Shown here piece by piece: positions 44,830-53,203 of a stretch of 64,000 nucleotides of DNA. Position 1 is the first letter of the stretch, and each line of letters begins with the position of its first letter. A program made the position numbers and the translations under genes. Origin of the DNA: Sinomicrobium weinanense (lineage in GTDB: Bacteria; Bacteroidota; Bacteroidia; Flavobacteriales; Flavobacteriaceae); the NCBI RefSeq assembly GCF_018863395.1, contig NZ_JAHKRR010000001.1, forward strand, positions 1,054,001-1,118,000. The letters are read 5' to 3'. The notes below the pieces were generated by a model. The model ran no database searches, was not told where the DNA came from, and worked only from the letters and a program-made list of their open reading frames with translations.

Positions 44830-47115
44830 TCAGGCTTTCAGGTCTATCGGTAATTTGTATATCCGTTTTCCCGTTGCCTTGTAGACGGCATTACAAAGGG
44901 CCGGGATAAAAGGTGGCACGGGAGGTTCTCCCACACCCGTAGGTTTGGCATCGCTTTCTACAATATCCACATGGATCTTTTGCGGAGACTGCGGCATCCT
45001 TACGATCCGGTAGGTGTCGAAATTATCCTGTTGTACCTGTCCGTCCTTCACCGTGATCTCACTGTTCAATGCCAGACTGGCAGCAAACTGGGAACCGCCT
45101 TCGAACTGGGAACGGATTCGGTCGGTATTTACGGCCAGGCCGCAATCCAGGGAATAATATACGTTGGGAATGGTGATCCTGTTTTTGTCGTCTACGGCAA
45201 CTTCCACGACACAGGCTACGTATGTCAGGAAACTGCGGTGCGCGGTAAATCCCAGGGCATACCCTTCCGGCATTTCCTTTCCCCATCCGGAATTTTTGGC
45301 AACACGTTCTATAACCTGCCTGAGCCTTCCGGTTTCCCAGGAATAGTTTTCTATGGGTTCGCCGTAGTTTTCGTATTTGCCCCCGGGCATTTCTTCAGTA
45401 AAAGTGATGTTGCGGTCGGCTCCCAGCATATCCAGGGCATTGGCCACGGGGTCCATTTTCCGGGCTTCTGCTATTTCATCGAGCATTCCCCCGATAGCAA
45501 AGGCATGGTGTATGTTACTTACCGAGCGCAGCCAGCCTATGCGCAGGTGTGCTTTGGCATCATGGGTTTCTATGCGTATATCCGGGACGTCGTAAGGGAA
45601 ATCCACACATCCCAACCCGAGCTCTCCGTCCGAAGGCTGTATGGCTTCTGCATTAGAGGTCGCTCCTATGGAGGGAAAGGTAGTATGGTGATTCCATCCG
45701 GCCACCTTATTATCCTTATCAATAACCGCTTTGATACGTTGTGCGCTCAGGGCGTGGTAAAAGTCGTGTTGTATATCGTCTTCCCTGGTCCACTGGACTC
45801 TTACGGGATGTCCCGACTTCTGAGCCAGCAGGGCGGCTTCCACGATAAAATCGGGTTTGGATTTACGGCCAAAACCACCGCCGATAAGCGTTACGTTTAC
45901 AGCAACATTTCCGACATCCATTCCCAGGGCCTCGGCAACAGAGTTTCGGGCAAATTGCGGGTGCTGTGTCGGTGCCCATATCTCGCATTTTCCTTCCTGT
46001 ACACGGGCCAGGGCGTTGGGAGGTTCTATGGTGCCGTGAGCAAAATACGGGGCCAGGTAAGTCCGCTCTATGGTTTTGGACGCTCCCCGAAGGGCCTGGT
46101 CAAAATCTCCTCTTTCTCTTCTTACCGTACCTTTGTTTTTGGTACTTTCCAATAATTCCTGCTGCTGTTTTTCAGAATCATACCCGGCATTCGGTCCGAG
46201 GTCCCACTCGATATCAAGAGCTTTTTTCCCCTGTATTGCAGCCCAGGTATTTTCGGCTATGACCGCCACTCCGCTCAGCGGTTTGTTCAATTGCGGCGGA
46301 ATGCCCGCGCCTTTGAGTGTGATCACCTGTAATACACCATCTACGGCAAGAGCGGCTTCGTCATTAACCGACTTTACCGTTCCCCCCACTACGGGGCAGC
46401 GTTGTATTACAGCTATTTTCATATCGGGGACGACGGCATCCATACCGTAAACCGCATTTCCGGTCACAATATCCTGCAGGTCTACGATAGGCATACCCTT
46501 TCCGATCATCTTAAATTCCGACGGGTCTTTCAGGGGTACTTCTTCTATTTCAGGAACAGCAAGGCTGGCGGCAGCTTCTACCAATTCTCCGAAACCGAGT
46601 TCTTTTCCTGAAGTTTTGTGTACTACTTTGCCATTGTCCGTACTACACTCTCCTTCGGGTACTCCCCATTGTTGAGTGGCGGCGCGAATAAGCAACAGTC
46701 TTGCCGTAGCCCCGGCCTCCCTCATTGGTTTATAGAACATTCGAACGGAGAATGAACCGTCAGTGTTCTGGTTCCCGTATTTTTCTTCATCGCCCTGAGC
46801 CTGTACGATCTCTACCTTTTCCCAGTCCGCCCCGAGCTCATCGGCCACGATCATCGGCAGGGAGGTTCGTACGCCCTGCCCCATTTCGGAACGGTGTGCC
46901 GTGATGATCACTTTTCCTTCGGAAGTAATACTGAGATAGACATTGGCCGTAAAAGTGGTGACTTCCCCTCCTTTTTTACGGTCCTTACAACTGAAGTTAA
47001 CCCCCAGCACCAGTCCCGTTGCTGCCAGGGAACCCAGTTTCAAAAAGTCCCGGCGGCCGGGTTTGTATATACGGGTGTTTTCTTTGGTCTTTTCCGGATG
47101 GGTTATTGATTTCAT
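44830..47115 (-). CDS. Molybdenum hydroxylase large subunit (IorB-like)
   Basis: 761 aa. The N-terminus has a Tat signal (GRRDFLKLGSLAATGLVLG, Arg21-Arg22), followed by FSC (Cys43), so export through Tat and perhaps lipid anchoring. The body is the molybdopterin-binding subunit of the xanthine dehydrogenase superfamily: SEMGQGVRTSLPMIVADELG, LIGGGFGRKSKPDFIVEAALLA and, near the end, GVGEPPVPPFIPALCNAVY. The Glu in GVGEPP is the catalytic base. It is the isoquinoline 1-oxidoreductase/aldehyde oxidase two-subunit type. The partner is the 2Fe-2S protein encoded upstream. The substrate (an N-heterocycle or aldehyde) is not known. Confidence 0.93.
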   Translation of the reverse strand: MKSITHPEKTKENTRIYKPGRRDFLKLGSLAATGLVLGVNFSCKDRKKGGEVTTFTANVYLSITSEGKVIITAHRSEMGQGVRTSLPMIVADELGADWEKVEIVQAQGDEEKYGNQNTDGSFSVRMFYKPMREAGATARLLLIRAATQQWGVPEGECSTDNGKVVHKTSGKELGFGELVEAAASLAVPEIEEVPLKDPSEFKMIGKGMPIVDLQDIVTGNAVYGMDAVVPDMKIAVIQRCPVVGGTVKSVNDEAALAVDGVLQVITLKGAGIPPQLNKPLSGVAVIAENTWAAIQGKKALDIEWDLGPNAGYDSEKQQQELLESTKNKGTVRRERGDFDQALRGASKTIERTYLAPYFAHGTIEPPNALARVQEGKCEIWAPTQHPQFARNSVAEALGMDVGNVAVNVTLIGGGFGRKSKPDFIVEAALLAQKSGHPVRVQWTREDDIQHDFYHALSAQRIKAVIDKDNKVAGWNHHTTFPSIGATSNAEAIQPSDGELGLGCVDFPYDVPDIRIETHDAKAHLRIGWLRSVSNIHHAFAIGGMLDEIAEARKMDPVANALDMLGADRNITFTEEMPGGKYENYGEPIENYSWETGRLRQVIERVAKNSGWGKEMPEGYALGFTAHRSFLTYVACVVEVAVDDKNRITIPNVYYSLDCGLAVNTDRIRSQFEGGSQFAASLALNSEITVKDGQVQQDNFDTYRIVRMPQSPQKIHVDIVESDAKPTGVGEPPVPPFIPALCNAVYKATGKRIYKLPIDLKA

Positions 47116-47275
47116 CTGTTCATTTTTTAATGGTGTTCACTGTGTGCTCCGCATTGGTTTTTCTTAGGTCAGGACTGTTCCGCAATAGCGGGATGGAATG
47201 CTCTAAGAGTATTTTCGATCGATTTCAAAATTTTGTTAATGGGCATTTTATAACCTAATAGTTTTTGTCGGGGGT

Positions 47276-47734
47276 TTATTTTTTATCAGCGGCCGTGTGG
47301 ATAGCCGCCTTTATCCTGTTATATGTACCGCATCGGCAAAGGTTCCCCTGCATGGCATTGTCGATCTCCTCGTCCGTAGGGGATGGATTTTCCCGGAGCA
47401 GGGCTGCAGCCGACATGATCTGCCCGGTCTGGCAATAGCCACATTGGGGCACTACGTGTTCTGTCCAGGCTTGTTGCAACGGATGGTCGCCGTTTTCCGA
47501 AAGCCCTTCAATAGTGGTGATTTCCGAAGATTGCACTGCTGATACCGGAAGGCTGCACGACCTTGTGGCCACCCCGTCGAAATGAACGGTACAGGCCCCG
47601 CAAAGTGCCTTGCCGCATCCGAACTTAGTACCTCTCATTCCAAGGATGTCCCGTAATACCCACAGCAGGGGCATATCGGGAGTTGCGTCTACCTGATGTT
47701 CCTTACCGTTTATACGAATAGTATACTGTGCCAT
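47276..47734 (-). CDS. 2Fe-2S subunit of the molybdenum hydroxylase (IorA-like)
   Basis: 152 aa. The N-terminal plant-type ferredoxin domain has ligands Cys40, Cys45, Cys48 and Cys60 ([17 protein letters not shown]). The C-terminal helical domain has Cys97, Cys100, Cys132 and Cys134 ([11 protein letters not shown] ... [10 protein letters not shown]). Two 2Fe-2S clusters carry electrons from the molybdenum site. No Tat signal, as is usual; it would travel with the large subunit. It is 160 bases upstream of iorB on the same strand. No FAD subunit or cytochrome is present, so the final acceptor is encoded elsewhere or is diffusible. Confidence 0.94.
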   Translation of the reverse strand: MAQYTIRINGKEHQVDATPDMPLLWVLRDILGMRGTKFGCGKALCGACTVHFDGVATRSCSLPVSAVQSSEITTIEGLSENGDHPLQQAWTEHVVPQCGYCQTGQIMSAAALLRENPSPTDEEIDNAMQGNLCRCGTYNRIKAAIHTAADKK

Positions 47735-47765
47735 AACGAATTATTTTAAACATTAAACCCCGAAG

Positions 47766-47773
47766 CAAATGTA
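47766..47773 (-). promoter_or_regulatory. Candidate -7 element of the iorA-iorB unit
   Basis: CAAATGTA on the plus strand is TACATTTG on the minus strand (TAnnTTTG), 31 bases before the iorA start; no matching -33 TTG seen. iorAB may thus be transcribed apart from moaDE. Confidence 0.45.
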
Positions 47774-47930
47774 TCTTCGATTAGTTTAAATTTAATCATA
47801 ATCCGCCGGTTACAAGAAGTTACGGGTTAATTTTTAGTGTAGTGCAGACCTATTTATACCTTTTCAAAATAAGTGTATCGGACGGGATGCCGGTTACGGG
47901 CTGATTTTTGACCTGGTATATTAAACAATG

Positions 47931-48374
47931 TTAGTTATTGACCTTCCATTGGTAGCTTTCCCCTTCGAGCAGTTCTTTTCCCCATATGGGCAGTTCGGCT
48001 TTTATCCACTCTACAAGTTCGTTACAGGCATCCGTGGCTGCTCTTCTATGCCCGGAAGAGGTGAAGACAAAGAGGCATATTTCTCCCGTAGGCACCGTAC
48101 CGAGACTGTGATACACATGCATACAGGTGATCGGGTATTTTTCAAAGACCGATTCGCGTATTTCGTGCATTTTTTGAAGTGCCATTTCTTCATAGGTCGT
48201 GTACTCAATAGCTTCCACCTTCTTTCCGTCCACTTCATCGGCCCTGACCTGTCCCAGAAAAATGCTATGGGCGCCGATCTCCGTTTTGCTGCTGTGTTTC
48301 TGAATGCTCTCTCCGATAAAGGATGCGGGGATGGCTCCCTGGCGGAATATGTTTTTCGGGGTACGTTTCTTCAT
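47931..48374 (-). CDS. moaE: Molybdopterin synthase catalytic subunit
   Basis: 147 aa. GAHSIFLGQVRADEVDGKKVEAIEYTTYEEMA, of which FLGQVRADEVDG is the core, and VYHSLGTVPTGEICLFVFTSSGHRRAATDACNELVEWIK are the MoaE landmarks. The substrate-contacting ELPIWGKELLE follows, with the conserved WGKE. It transfers sulfur from MoaD thiocarboxylate to precursor Z to form molybdopterin. It lies 77 bases downstream of moaD. Confidence 0.95.
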   Translation of the reverse strand: MKKRTPKNIFRQGAIPASFIGESIQKHSSKTEIGAHSIFLGQVRADEVDGKKVEAIEYTTYEEMALQKMHEIRESVFEKYPITCMHVYHSLGTVPTGEICLFVFTSSGHRRAATDACNELVEWIKAELPIWGKELLEGESYQWKVNN

Positions 48375-48451
48375 CTGTATCTGTTCAATTCGATTTATTT
48401 ATTGTGACGGGAATTTCAACTCCTCCCAACTTCGTACTTCTAACTTTTTCA

Positions 48452-48682
48452 TTATCCTCCGGAGAACGGGGGGAGCAGGCTTACTTCGCTTTCTTCTCCG
48501 AGTGTCGTGTTTTCTTTTACAATCTCTTTGTCGATAGCTATGAGATACTTCATTTTTTTTAACGCAGGATATTTTTCTTCCAGTTTCCTGATCATGGTAT
48601 CGGTATCCGGAATATCCTTAAGGCGTATAAAAGAACCTTTAAAAATGTCTGTCAGCTGTCCGAAAACCAGTATTTTCATCAT
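48452..48682 (-). CDS. moaD: Molybdopterin synthase sulfur carrier subunit
   Basis: 76 aa from the ATG at 48682 (a second ATG follows at 48679). Ubiquitin-like fold: MKILVFGQLTDIF, IAIDKEIVKENTTL and the C-terminal VSLLPPFSGG, whose last Gly is thiocarboxylated. The open frame extends 84 bases upstream, but that part is the structured leader and is excluded. It pairs with moaE. The adenylating enzyme MoeB/ThiF is not in the window. Confidence 0.93.
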   Translation of the reverse strand: MMKILVFGQLTDIFKGSFIRLKDIPDTDTMIRKLEEKYPALKKMKYLIAIDKEIVKENTTLGEESEVSLLPPFSGG

Positions 48683-48686
48683 CTTG

Positions 48687-48842
48687 CATTTTTTAACGTG
48701 AATCATATAAGCCAGATAGGGCATCTCTTCTGAGGGGCTTGATACGTTGCTCCTACCCCGGAACACTCAACCTGGCGAGGTTATCTCGTATCAAATTCAC
48801 ATTTAGTTATGTTATTTATTAGTTTAAAAAGCGTTGTTGACC
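48687..48842 (-). ncRNA. Structured leader of moaD-moaE mRNA (candidate new regulatory RNA)
   Basis: On the minus strand, TTGATACG (48794-48787) pairs with CGTATCAA (48746-48739) as P1. AACCT-CGCC-AGGTT (48782-48769) is P2. TGTTCC-GGGGTA-GGAGCA (48765-48748) is P3, with one G-U pair. The joining strands are AGAT, GAG and A: a compact three-way junction. GGGG of the P3 loop can pair with CCCC at 48737-48734 just after P1. A -7 element at 48846-48853 would start transcription right before it. It matches none of the riboswitches I can recall for this pathway (Moco RNA, TPP). Drawn by eye only. Confidence 0.5.
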
Positions 48843-48845
48843 TTA

Positions 48846-48853
48846 CAAAGATA
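48846..48853 (-). promoter_or_regulatory. -7 element in front of the moaD leader
   Basis: CAAAGATA on the plus strand is TATCTTTG on the minus strand, an exact TAnnTTTG match, about 50 bases after the moeA stop. A TTG on the minus strand lies 25 bases upstream, slightly farther than usual. Confidence 0.5.
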
Positions 48854-48901
48854 AACAATCCGTCCCCCTCTTGTCCTGCAAAAGGGTGCAATACTCAAAC
48901 C

Positions 48902-50092
48902 CTATCCATATACCGGTAACAGGTGAACCTCAACTTCTTCTCCTTTTTTATAATCCCTTACCTCTTCATTCAGTTGAATAAGGCAATTGGCCCTGGCAAA
49001 GGAGCCGAGGCGGAAAGATTCCTGCCCGGCAGAAGGGGTTACTTCCCCGTTTTTATACACTCCTTTTAAAAAATGGGTAAGCGCGTTCTTTTTGCTGAAT
49101 GCCGTGCTCAAAGGAGCGCGGAATGCCGTCAGTTTCCTTTCCCGTCCGGCGAGAGTTTCCAGGGTTGTCCATACATATTCGTAAAAGCAGGTAAGCACGG
49201 ACGATGGGTTTCCGGGCAGCCCGAATACGAGTTTGCCTTCCTTTTTTCCGAAGTAAAGCGGTTTGCCGGGGCGTTGTTTCAGCCTGTGGAACAGGGTCTG
49301 TACGCCACAATTCCCGGAAGCCTCTACCACAAAGTCATAGTCCCCCACGCTAACCCCTCCCGTGAGCAGTACCACGTCGTTATGATTCAGGGTTTTTCTC
49401 AAAACAGCGGTCAATTCATCCAGGTTGTCCTTTGCTCCGTCTACCATTATATTTTCCACTCCCATTTCCAGCAGTGCCGATCGGAGCATAAAGGAATTGG
49501 ATTCGTAGATCTGCCCGTGTTGCAAGGGTTCTCCGGGGGATTGCAATTCATTTCCCGTAACAATAACAGCAACCGAAGGTCTCGGGTATACCCGGACTTT
49601 TGCAATACCTACACCGGACAGGAAGCCCACTCCGGCAGGTGTAAGTGTTGTTCCTCCGGGTAAAGCAAGATCCCCTTTCCGGATCTCTGTTCCCCTACGG
49701 CGGATATTTTTTCCTTCTTCCAGTAATTCGTCTTCTATGAAAAGCTGCTCCCCTTCCCGGTTCACCTTTTCCTGCATCACCACCGTATCAGCGCCTTCGG
49801 GCACAGCCGCCCCGGTAAATATCCGGACAGCCTTTCCCGGCGATAGAGAGACATTGCTTTCTGTTCCTGCGGGGACTTCACCATTAATGAGGAGGCTTCC
49901 TTTGTTTTTCCAATCCGCAAAGACAAAGGCATACCCGTCCATGGCCGATTGGTGGAACGGGGGAATATCGCAGGAGGCATATACATCTTCTGCCAGGACA
50001 TGGCCTATGGCTTTAGCTATATTGAGTGTAACAGGAGGCAGAGTGAAGGTGTGTTCCTTTATTATTTTCCGGGCTTCGGTTACTGGGATCAT
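48902..50092 (-). CDS. moeA: Molybdopterin molybdotransferase
   Basis: 396 aa. GHVLAEDVYASCDIPPFHQSAMDGYAF contains the MoeA core PPFHQSAMDGYA. RIFTGAAVPEGADTVVMQE and TGNELQSPGEPLQHGQIYESNS follow (key pieces FTGAAVP and GQIYESNS). LLTGGVSVGDYDFV and KPGKP-type QRPGKPLYFGK, with GLPGNPSSVLTCF, complete the set. It inserts molybdate into adenylated molybdopterin. Domain order and length are normal. It follows moaA by 93 bases. Confidence 0.96.
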   Translation of the reverse strand: MIPVTEARKIIKEHTFTLPPVTLNIAKAIGHVLAEDVYASCDIPPFHQSAMDGYAFVFADWKNKGSLLINGEVPAGTESNVSLSPGKAVRIFTGAAVPEGADTVVMQEKVNREGEQLFIEDELLEEGKNIRRRGTEIRKGDLALPGGTTLTPAGVGFLSGVGIAKVRVYPRPSVAVIVTGNELQSPGEPLQHGQIYESNSFMLRSALLEMGVENIMVDGAKDNLDELTAVLRKTLNHNDVVLLTGGVSVGDYDFVVEASGNCGVQTLFHRLKQRPGKPLYFGKKEGKLVFGLPGNPSSVLTCFYEYVWTTLETLAGRERKLTAFRAPLSTAFSKKNALTHFLKGVYKNGEVTPSAGQESFRLGSFARANCLIQLNEEVRDYKKGEEVEVHLLPVYG

Positions 50093-50185
50093 TCGATTTA
50101 CGAATTACGATTTATGACTTACGACTTTTTAAAGGTTGGGGCGGAAAATTTTCCGCCCTTACGGGGGCTTTGCTTTTCGTGAGCG

Positions 50186-51166
50186 TTATCCTCCTATACT
50201 TATCATGCTGCGGTTCTCGATGTCTTTTCCGTCGAGTTTTTTAAAGTCTTTACCGAGTTGCCCTCCTAGGCCTCTGGCTTTTTGCAATATATTTTTTCTT
50301 ATCAGGAGTTCGAGGTCTTCTCCCCTGCGCAATGCAGATAACAAGTCGGTTTCTCCTTTGGAAAAGAGACAGTTTTTCATCTTTCCGTCGGCAGTGAGCC
50401 GCATGCGGTTGCAACCACTACAGAAAGGGGCACTCATGGTGCTTATCACGGCAAAGGTTCCCTGATGTCCGGGGACCCTGTATTTCTTAGCAACATCGTG
50501 CGGGCTTTCTTTAAGGCGTTCCGGCTGATATTCCGTTTCTATGACCTCCAGCATTTCTTTCCAGGTAAAGACCTGGTTGCTGGTCCATTTATTCCCGCTG
50601 AAAGGCATAAATTCTATAAAACGTACGTGAACCGGTTTGTCTTTGGTCCACTTTATAAAATCCAGTATTTCATTATCATTCAGCCCCTTCATCACTACGG
50701 CATTTATCTTTACATGAAAACCGCTGTTTATGGCCAGGTTTATGTTGTCCAGCGCAGCCCTGAACTGTTTTCTGCGGGTCATCCACAGGAATTTTTCGGG
50801 TTTCAGGGTGTCGAGGCTGATATTCAGCGACCGTATCCCGGCCTCTTTCAGGATGTCTATATAGCGGTGTAATAAGGTGGCATTGGTAGTCATGGTCAGG
50901 GTTATGGGAAACTTTGAAAGCCGTTTCACTATGTCCCCCACATCTTTCCGGGCCAGGGGTTCTCCCCCGGTGAGCCTTATTTTGTCTACTCCCAGGCGGA
51001 CAAAGGTTTCGGCTATGGTCTCTATTTCATCGACCTGCATCAGCCGGGCTTCGGGTGTAAAGTCATAATCCTCATCGGGCATGCAATAGAAGCACCTCAG
51101 GTTACACACATCAGTGAGGGATATCCGGAGATAATTGTGGGTTCTATTGTAGGTGTCTTTTATCAT
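50186..51166 (-). CDS. moaA: GTP 3',8-cyclase
   Basis: 326 aa radical-SAM enzyme. The N-terminal cluster is Cys21, Cys25 and Cys28 (DVCNLRCFYCMP). The C-terminal second cluster is in FCSGCNRMRLTADGKMKNCLF. It ends in IGG, the two glycines needed for catalysis in MoaA. It makes 3',8-cyclo-GTP, the first step of cofactor synthesis, which normally needs MoaC for the next step. It lies 19 bases after the MocA-like gene. Confidence 0.96.
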   Translation of the reverse strand: MIKDTYNRTHNYLRISLTDVCNLRCFYCMPDEDYDFTPEARLMQVDEIETIAETFVRLGVDKIRLTGGEPLARKDVGDIVKRLSKFPITLTMTTNATLLHRYIDILKEAGIRSLNISLDTLKPEKFLWMTRRKQFRAALDNINLAINSGFHVKINAVVMKGLNDNEILDFIKWTKDKPVHVRFIEFMPFSGNKWTSNQVFTWKEMLEVIETEYQPERLKESPHDVAKKYRVPGHQGTFAVISTMSAPFCSGCNRMRLTADGKMKNCLFSKGETDLLSALRRGEDLELLIRKNILQKARGLGGQLGKDFKKLDGKDIENRSMISIGG

Positions 51167-51185
51167 GTTGTCCTTTCTGCTGTTT

Positions 51186-51818
51186 TTATCGTCCGGAGGA
51201 GTTGCCTGTGGTCAGGTTCCTGTAATCCTCAAGGGTGTCTATGTCTATATGTCCTTTCGGAAATTCGACTGTTGCCGTTCCTTTCCCGTATTTTTTTATA
51301 ATGCTCCTAGCTCCACGGTCTCCTTTAAGGTTTATCAATTCCGGAAAAACACTTTTGTGGAACACGGCCGGAACCGCTTCGATGCCCTTATAGGTACTTG
51401 CAACTATACGGCATCCTGTGGCTATCTGTTTTCCTATTAACCTTATTAAAAGTTCCGAATTTACAAAAGGCTGATCACATAACATAATCAATATCCCTTC
51501 TGTCATATTTTCCCTGCTTTTTGTGAGGTCATGTACTCCCAGGCGTATTCCTGAGGCCATTCCTTCTTCGTGATCCTGGTTTTGCAGGAATCTTATCTTA
51601 TCTTCTTTTATAACTTCTCTTATTTTCCCGGCATGGGCTCCCAGGATCATTACAATGTTTTCTATACCTGTCCCGAGGGCTTCATCTACCGCGTGTTGCA
51701 ACAGGGTTTTTCCGTTGTATTCCAGTAACTGTTTGGGCTGCCCCATACGGCTGGAACTCCCGGCGGCTAATATGACAATGCCGAAAGCTCCTGCTTTTAT
51801 TTTATCGGAAACAACCAT
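51186..51818 (-). CDS. MocA-like molybdenum cofactor nucleotidyltransferase
   Basis: 210 aa. ILAAGSSSRMGQPKQLLEYNGKTLL, with the nucleotide-binding core LAAGSSSRMGQPK, is closer to MocA (CTP-using, LAAG) than to MobA (GTP-using, LAGG). CDQPFVNSELL and the KGDRGARSII loop are also typical. It would attach CMP to molybdopterin, giving the cytosine dinucleotide form that IorAB-type enzymes use. MobA activity cannot be excluded by eye. It lies between moaA and the TlpA-like gene. Confidence 0.87.
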   Translation of the reverse strand: MVVSDKIKAGAFGIVILAAGSSSRMGQPKQLLEYNGKTLLQHAVDEALGTGIENIVMILGAHAGKIREVIKEDKIRFLQNQDHEEGMASGIRLGVHDLTKSRENMTEGILIMLCDQPFVNSELLIRLIGKQIATGCRIVASTYKGIEAVPAVFHKSVFPELINLKGDRGARSIIKKYGKGTATVEFPKGHIDIDTLEDYRNLTTGNSSGR

Positions 51819-51838
51819 TCTACAACCTGTGTTTTTTG

Positions 51839-53203
51839 TCAGTTTTGCGCTATCAACCCATCTATCATATTCATGACCCCGGCAGGTTTTTCTATATCCG
51901 AGTCTACAATCCTTCCTTTTTTGTCTATAAGTATATATTTAGGTATACTTTGTATGTTATAATATTTTCCAAAATCTCCATTCATCCCATCCCTGACCAA
52001 TAATTCCATTCCGGATTTACTTTGTTTTTCCATAAGAAACCCCTCCCACTTTTCCTTCGATGCATCTACGGAAACCATCAATATACTGACTTCCCTATTA
52101 TCTCTATATTTTTCAGCCATGGAAACGACATGTGGCCTTTGGTTTATACAAGGTCCGCACCAGGTAGCCCAGACATCTATAAATACGATCTTTCCTTTTA
52201 GGTCCGACAATCTTATTTTTTCACCATTTAAGTTTTCTCCTTCAAAATCATAGCCCATCCTTCCCTTTTGTGAGGAAACATATGAGATTGATGCACTTTT
52301 TAGTTTGTCGTAAAACCTATTGGCCTGTTCCTTTTCCAATATCCGCTCCAAAACTGCTACGTTCAACTTATTACTATGATTCTTCCATTGCTTCGGGGCC
52401 TTTATCAGGCTCGTTACATAGGCAGCCCTATATCGGTCTGATAAATCCCGGTTCTCTGTTTTCTGTTCGATAAAATCCAAGAATGCATCTATGTTTTCCA
52501 AAGAATCTCTTTCCTGAAAATATTCTCGTTCCAGTTTGTGTATGGCTAATGAAGGATGCTCCATGAACATTATATCATTGTGATCAATTTGTTCTGAATA
52601 GTCAAAATAGCTATCCGTCAATTCAATATTATTAAAGCTCCGCCCAAGTAAAAAAAGGAAATTATATATTCTTATCGCATTTTGCATTTTCAGGATACCT
52701 ATTTCTGTCTCCGTCAATTCATCGGAATAAATATTTACAATGCTGTCTCTTTGCTTCCGGAAACCTTCCAGAACTTCAACAGCTGTATGCATATCCGAAC
52801 CATCACCGAAAAAAACATCCAGGTTTTTGTTGAGAAAAGGGAGCGTACTGTCATATATATAATTTAGAAGGGAATCACTCAAACTTTGTGTTTGTATGGT
52901 TGAATCCTTGCGAACCACAACATCAAGTTCCCTGCCGGGAGCAAGTATTGTGAAATACTTTTTTTCCCCGTCTTTTGTATGCAAACTGGCTATAATAGGG
53001 CGTTTTACGGGATATGTTTTCCTTTCTTCCTTATTGTCCAAAGAAATCCTTGCCAGGTATTTTTCATTTTCATCCTGTATTTTGGAAATATAAATACTAT
53101 CTATACCTGTATTTCCCTTAATTGAATTTACAACAAATGTATCCGGTCTTTTACAGGAAAAGAACATTATTGTTAAAGTAATAAAAATGAGATTCTTATA
53201 CAT
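51839..53203 (-). CDS. TlpA-like thioredoxin-fold lipoprotein
   Basis: 454 aa. The lipobox is IMFFSC (Cys17). The first 300 residues are a helical, poorly conserved region common in Bacteroidota TlpA-family lipoproteins (DUF4369-like start with LAPGRELDVVV). The C-terminal domain has VFIDVWATWCGPCINQRPHV, an active CxxC, and SIPKYILIDKKGRIVD with the cis-Pro. It is probably a periplasmic disulfide or thiol enzyme. It is visibly more AT-rich than its neighbours. It overlaps the end of xdhC by 8 bases (ATGTATAA), so it is translationally coupled within the cofactor operon, an unusual place for this family. Confidence 0.9.
   Translation of the reverse strand: MYKNLIFITLTIMFFSCKRPDTFVVNSIKGNTGIDSIYISKIQDENEKYLARISLDNKEERKTYPVKRPIIASLHTKDGEKKYFTILAPGRELDVVVRKDSTIQTQSLSDSLLNYIYDSTLPFLNKNLDVFFGDGSDMHTAVEVLEGFRKQRDSIVNIYSDELTETEIGILKMQNAIRIYNFLFLLGRSFNNIELTDSYFDYSEQIDHNDIMFMEHPSLAIHKLEREYFQERDSLENIDAFLDFIEQKTENRDLSDRYRAAYVTSLIKAPKQWKNHSNKLNVAVLERILEKEQANRFYDKLKSASISYVSSQKGRMGYDFEGENLNGEKIRLSDLKGKIVFIDVWATWCGPCINQRPHVVSMAEKYRDNREVSILMVSVDASKEKWEGFLMEKQSKSGMELLVRDGMNGDFGKYYNIQSIPKYILIDKKGRIVDSDIEKPAGVMNMIDGLIAQN

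Noticed and set aside
44971-46155. 394-residue open frame opposite iorB
   Set aside because: Shadow of the molybdenum hydroxylase subunit, which has signal peptide and catalytic motifs.
48687-48842. TPP riboswitch or the known Moco RNA in front of moaD
   Set aside because: The CUGAGA and ACCUGAUCUGG-like segments of TPP are absent, and the leader is much shorter and simpler than the Moco RNA.
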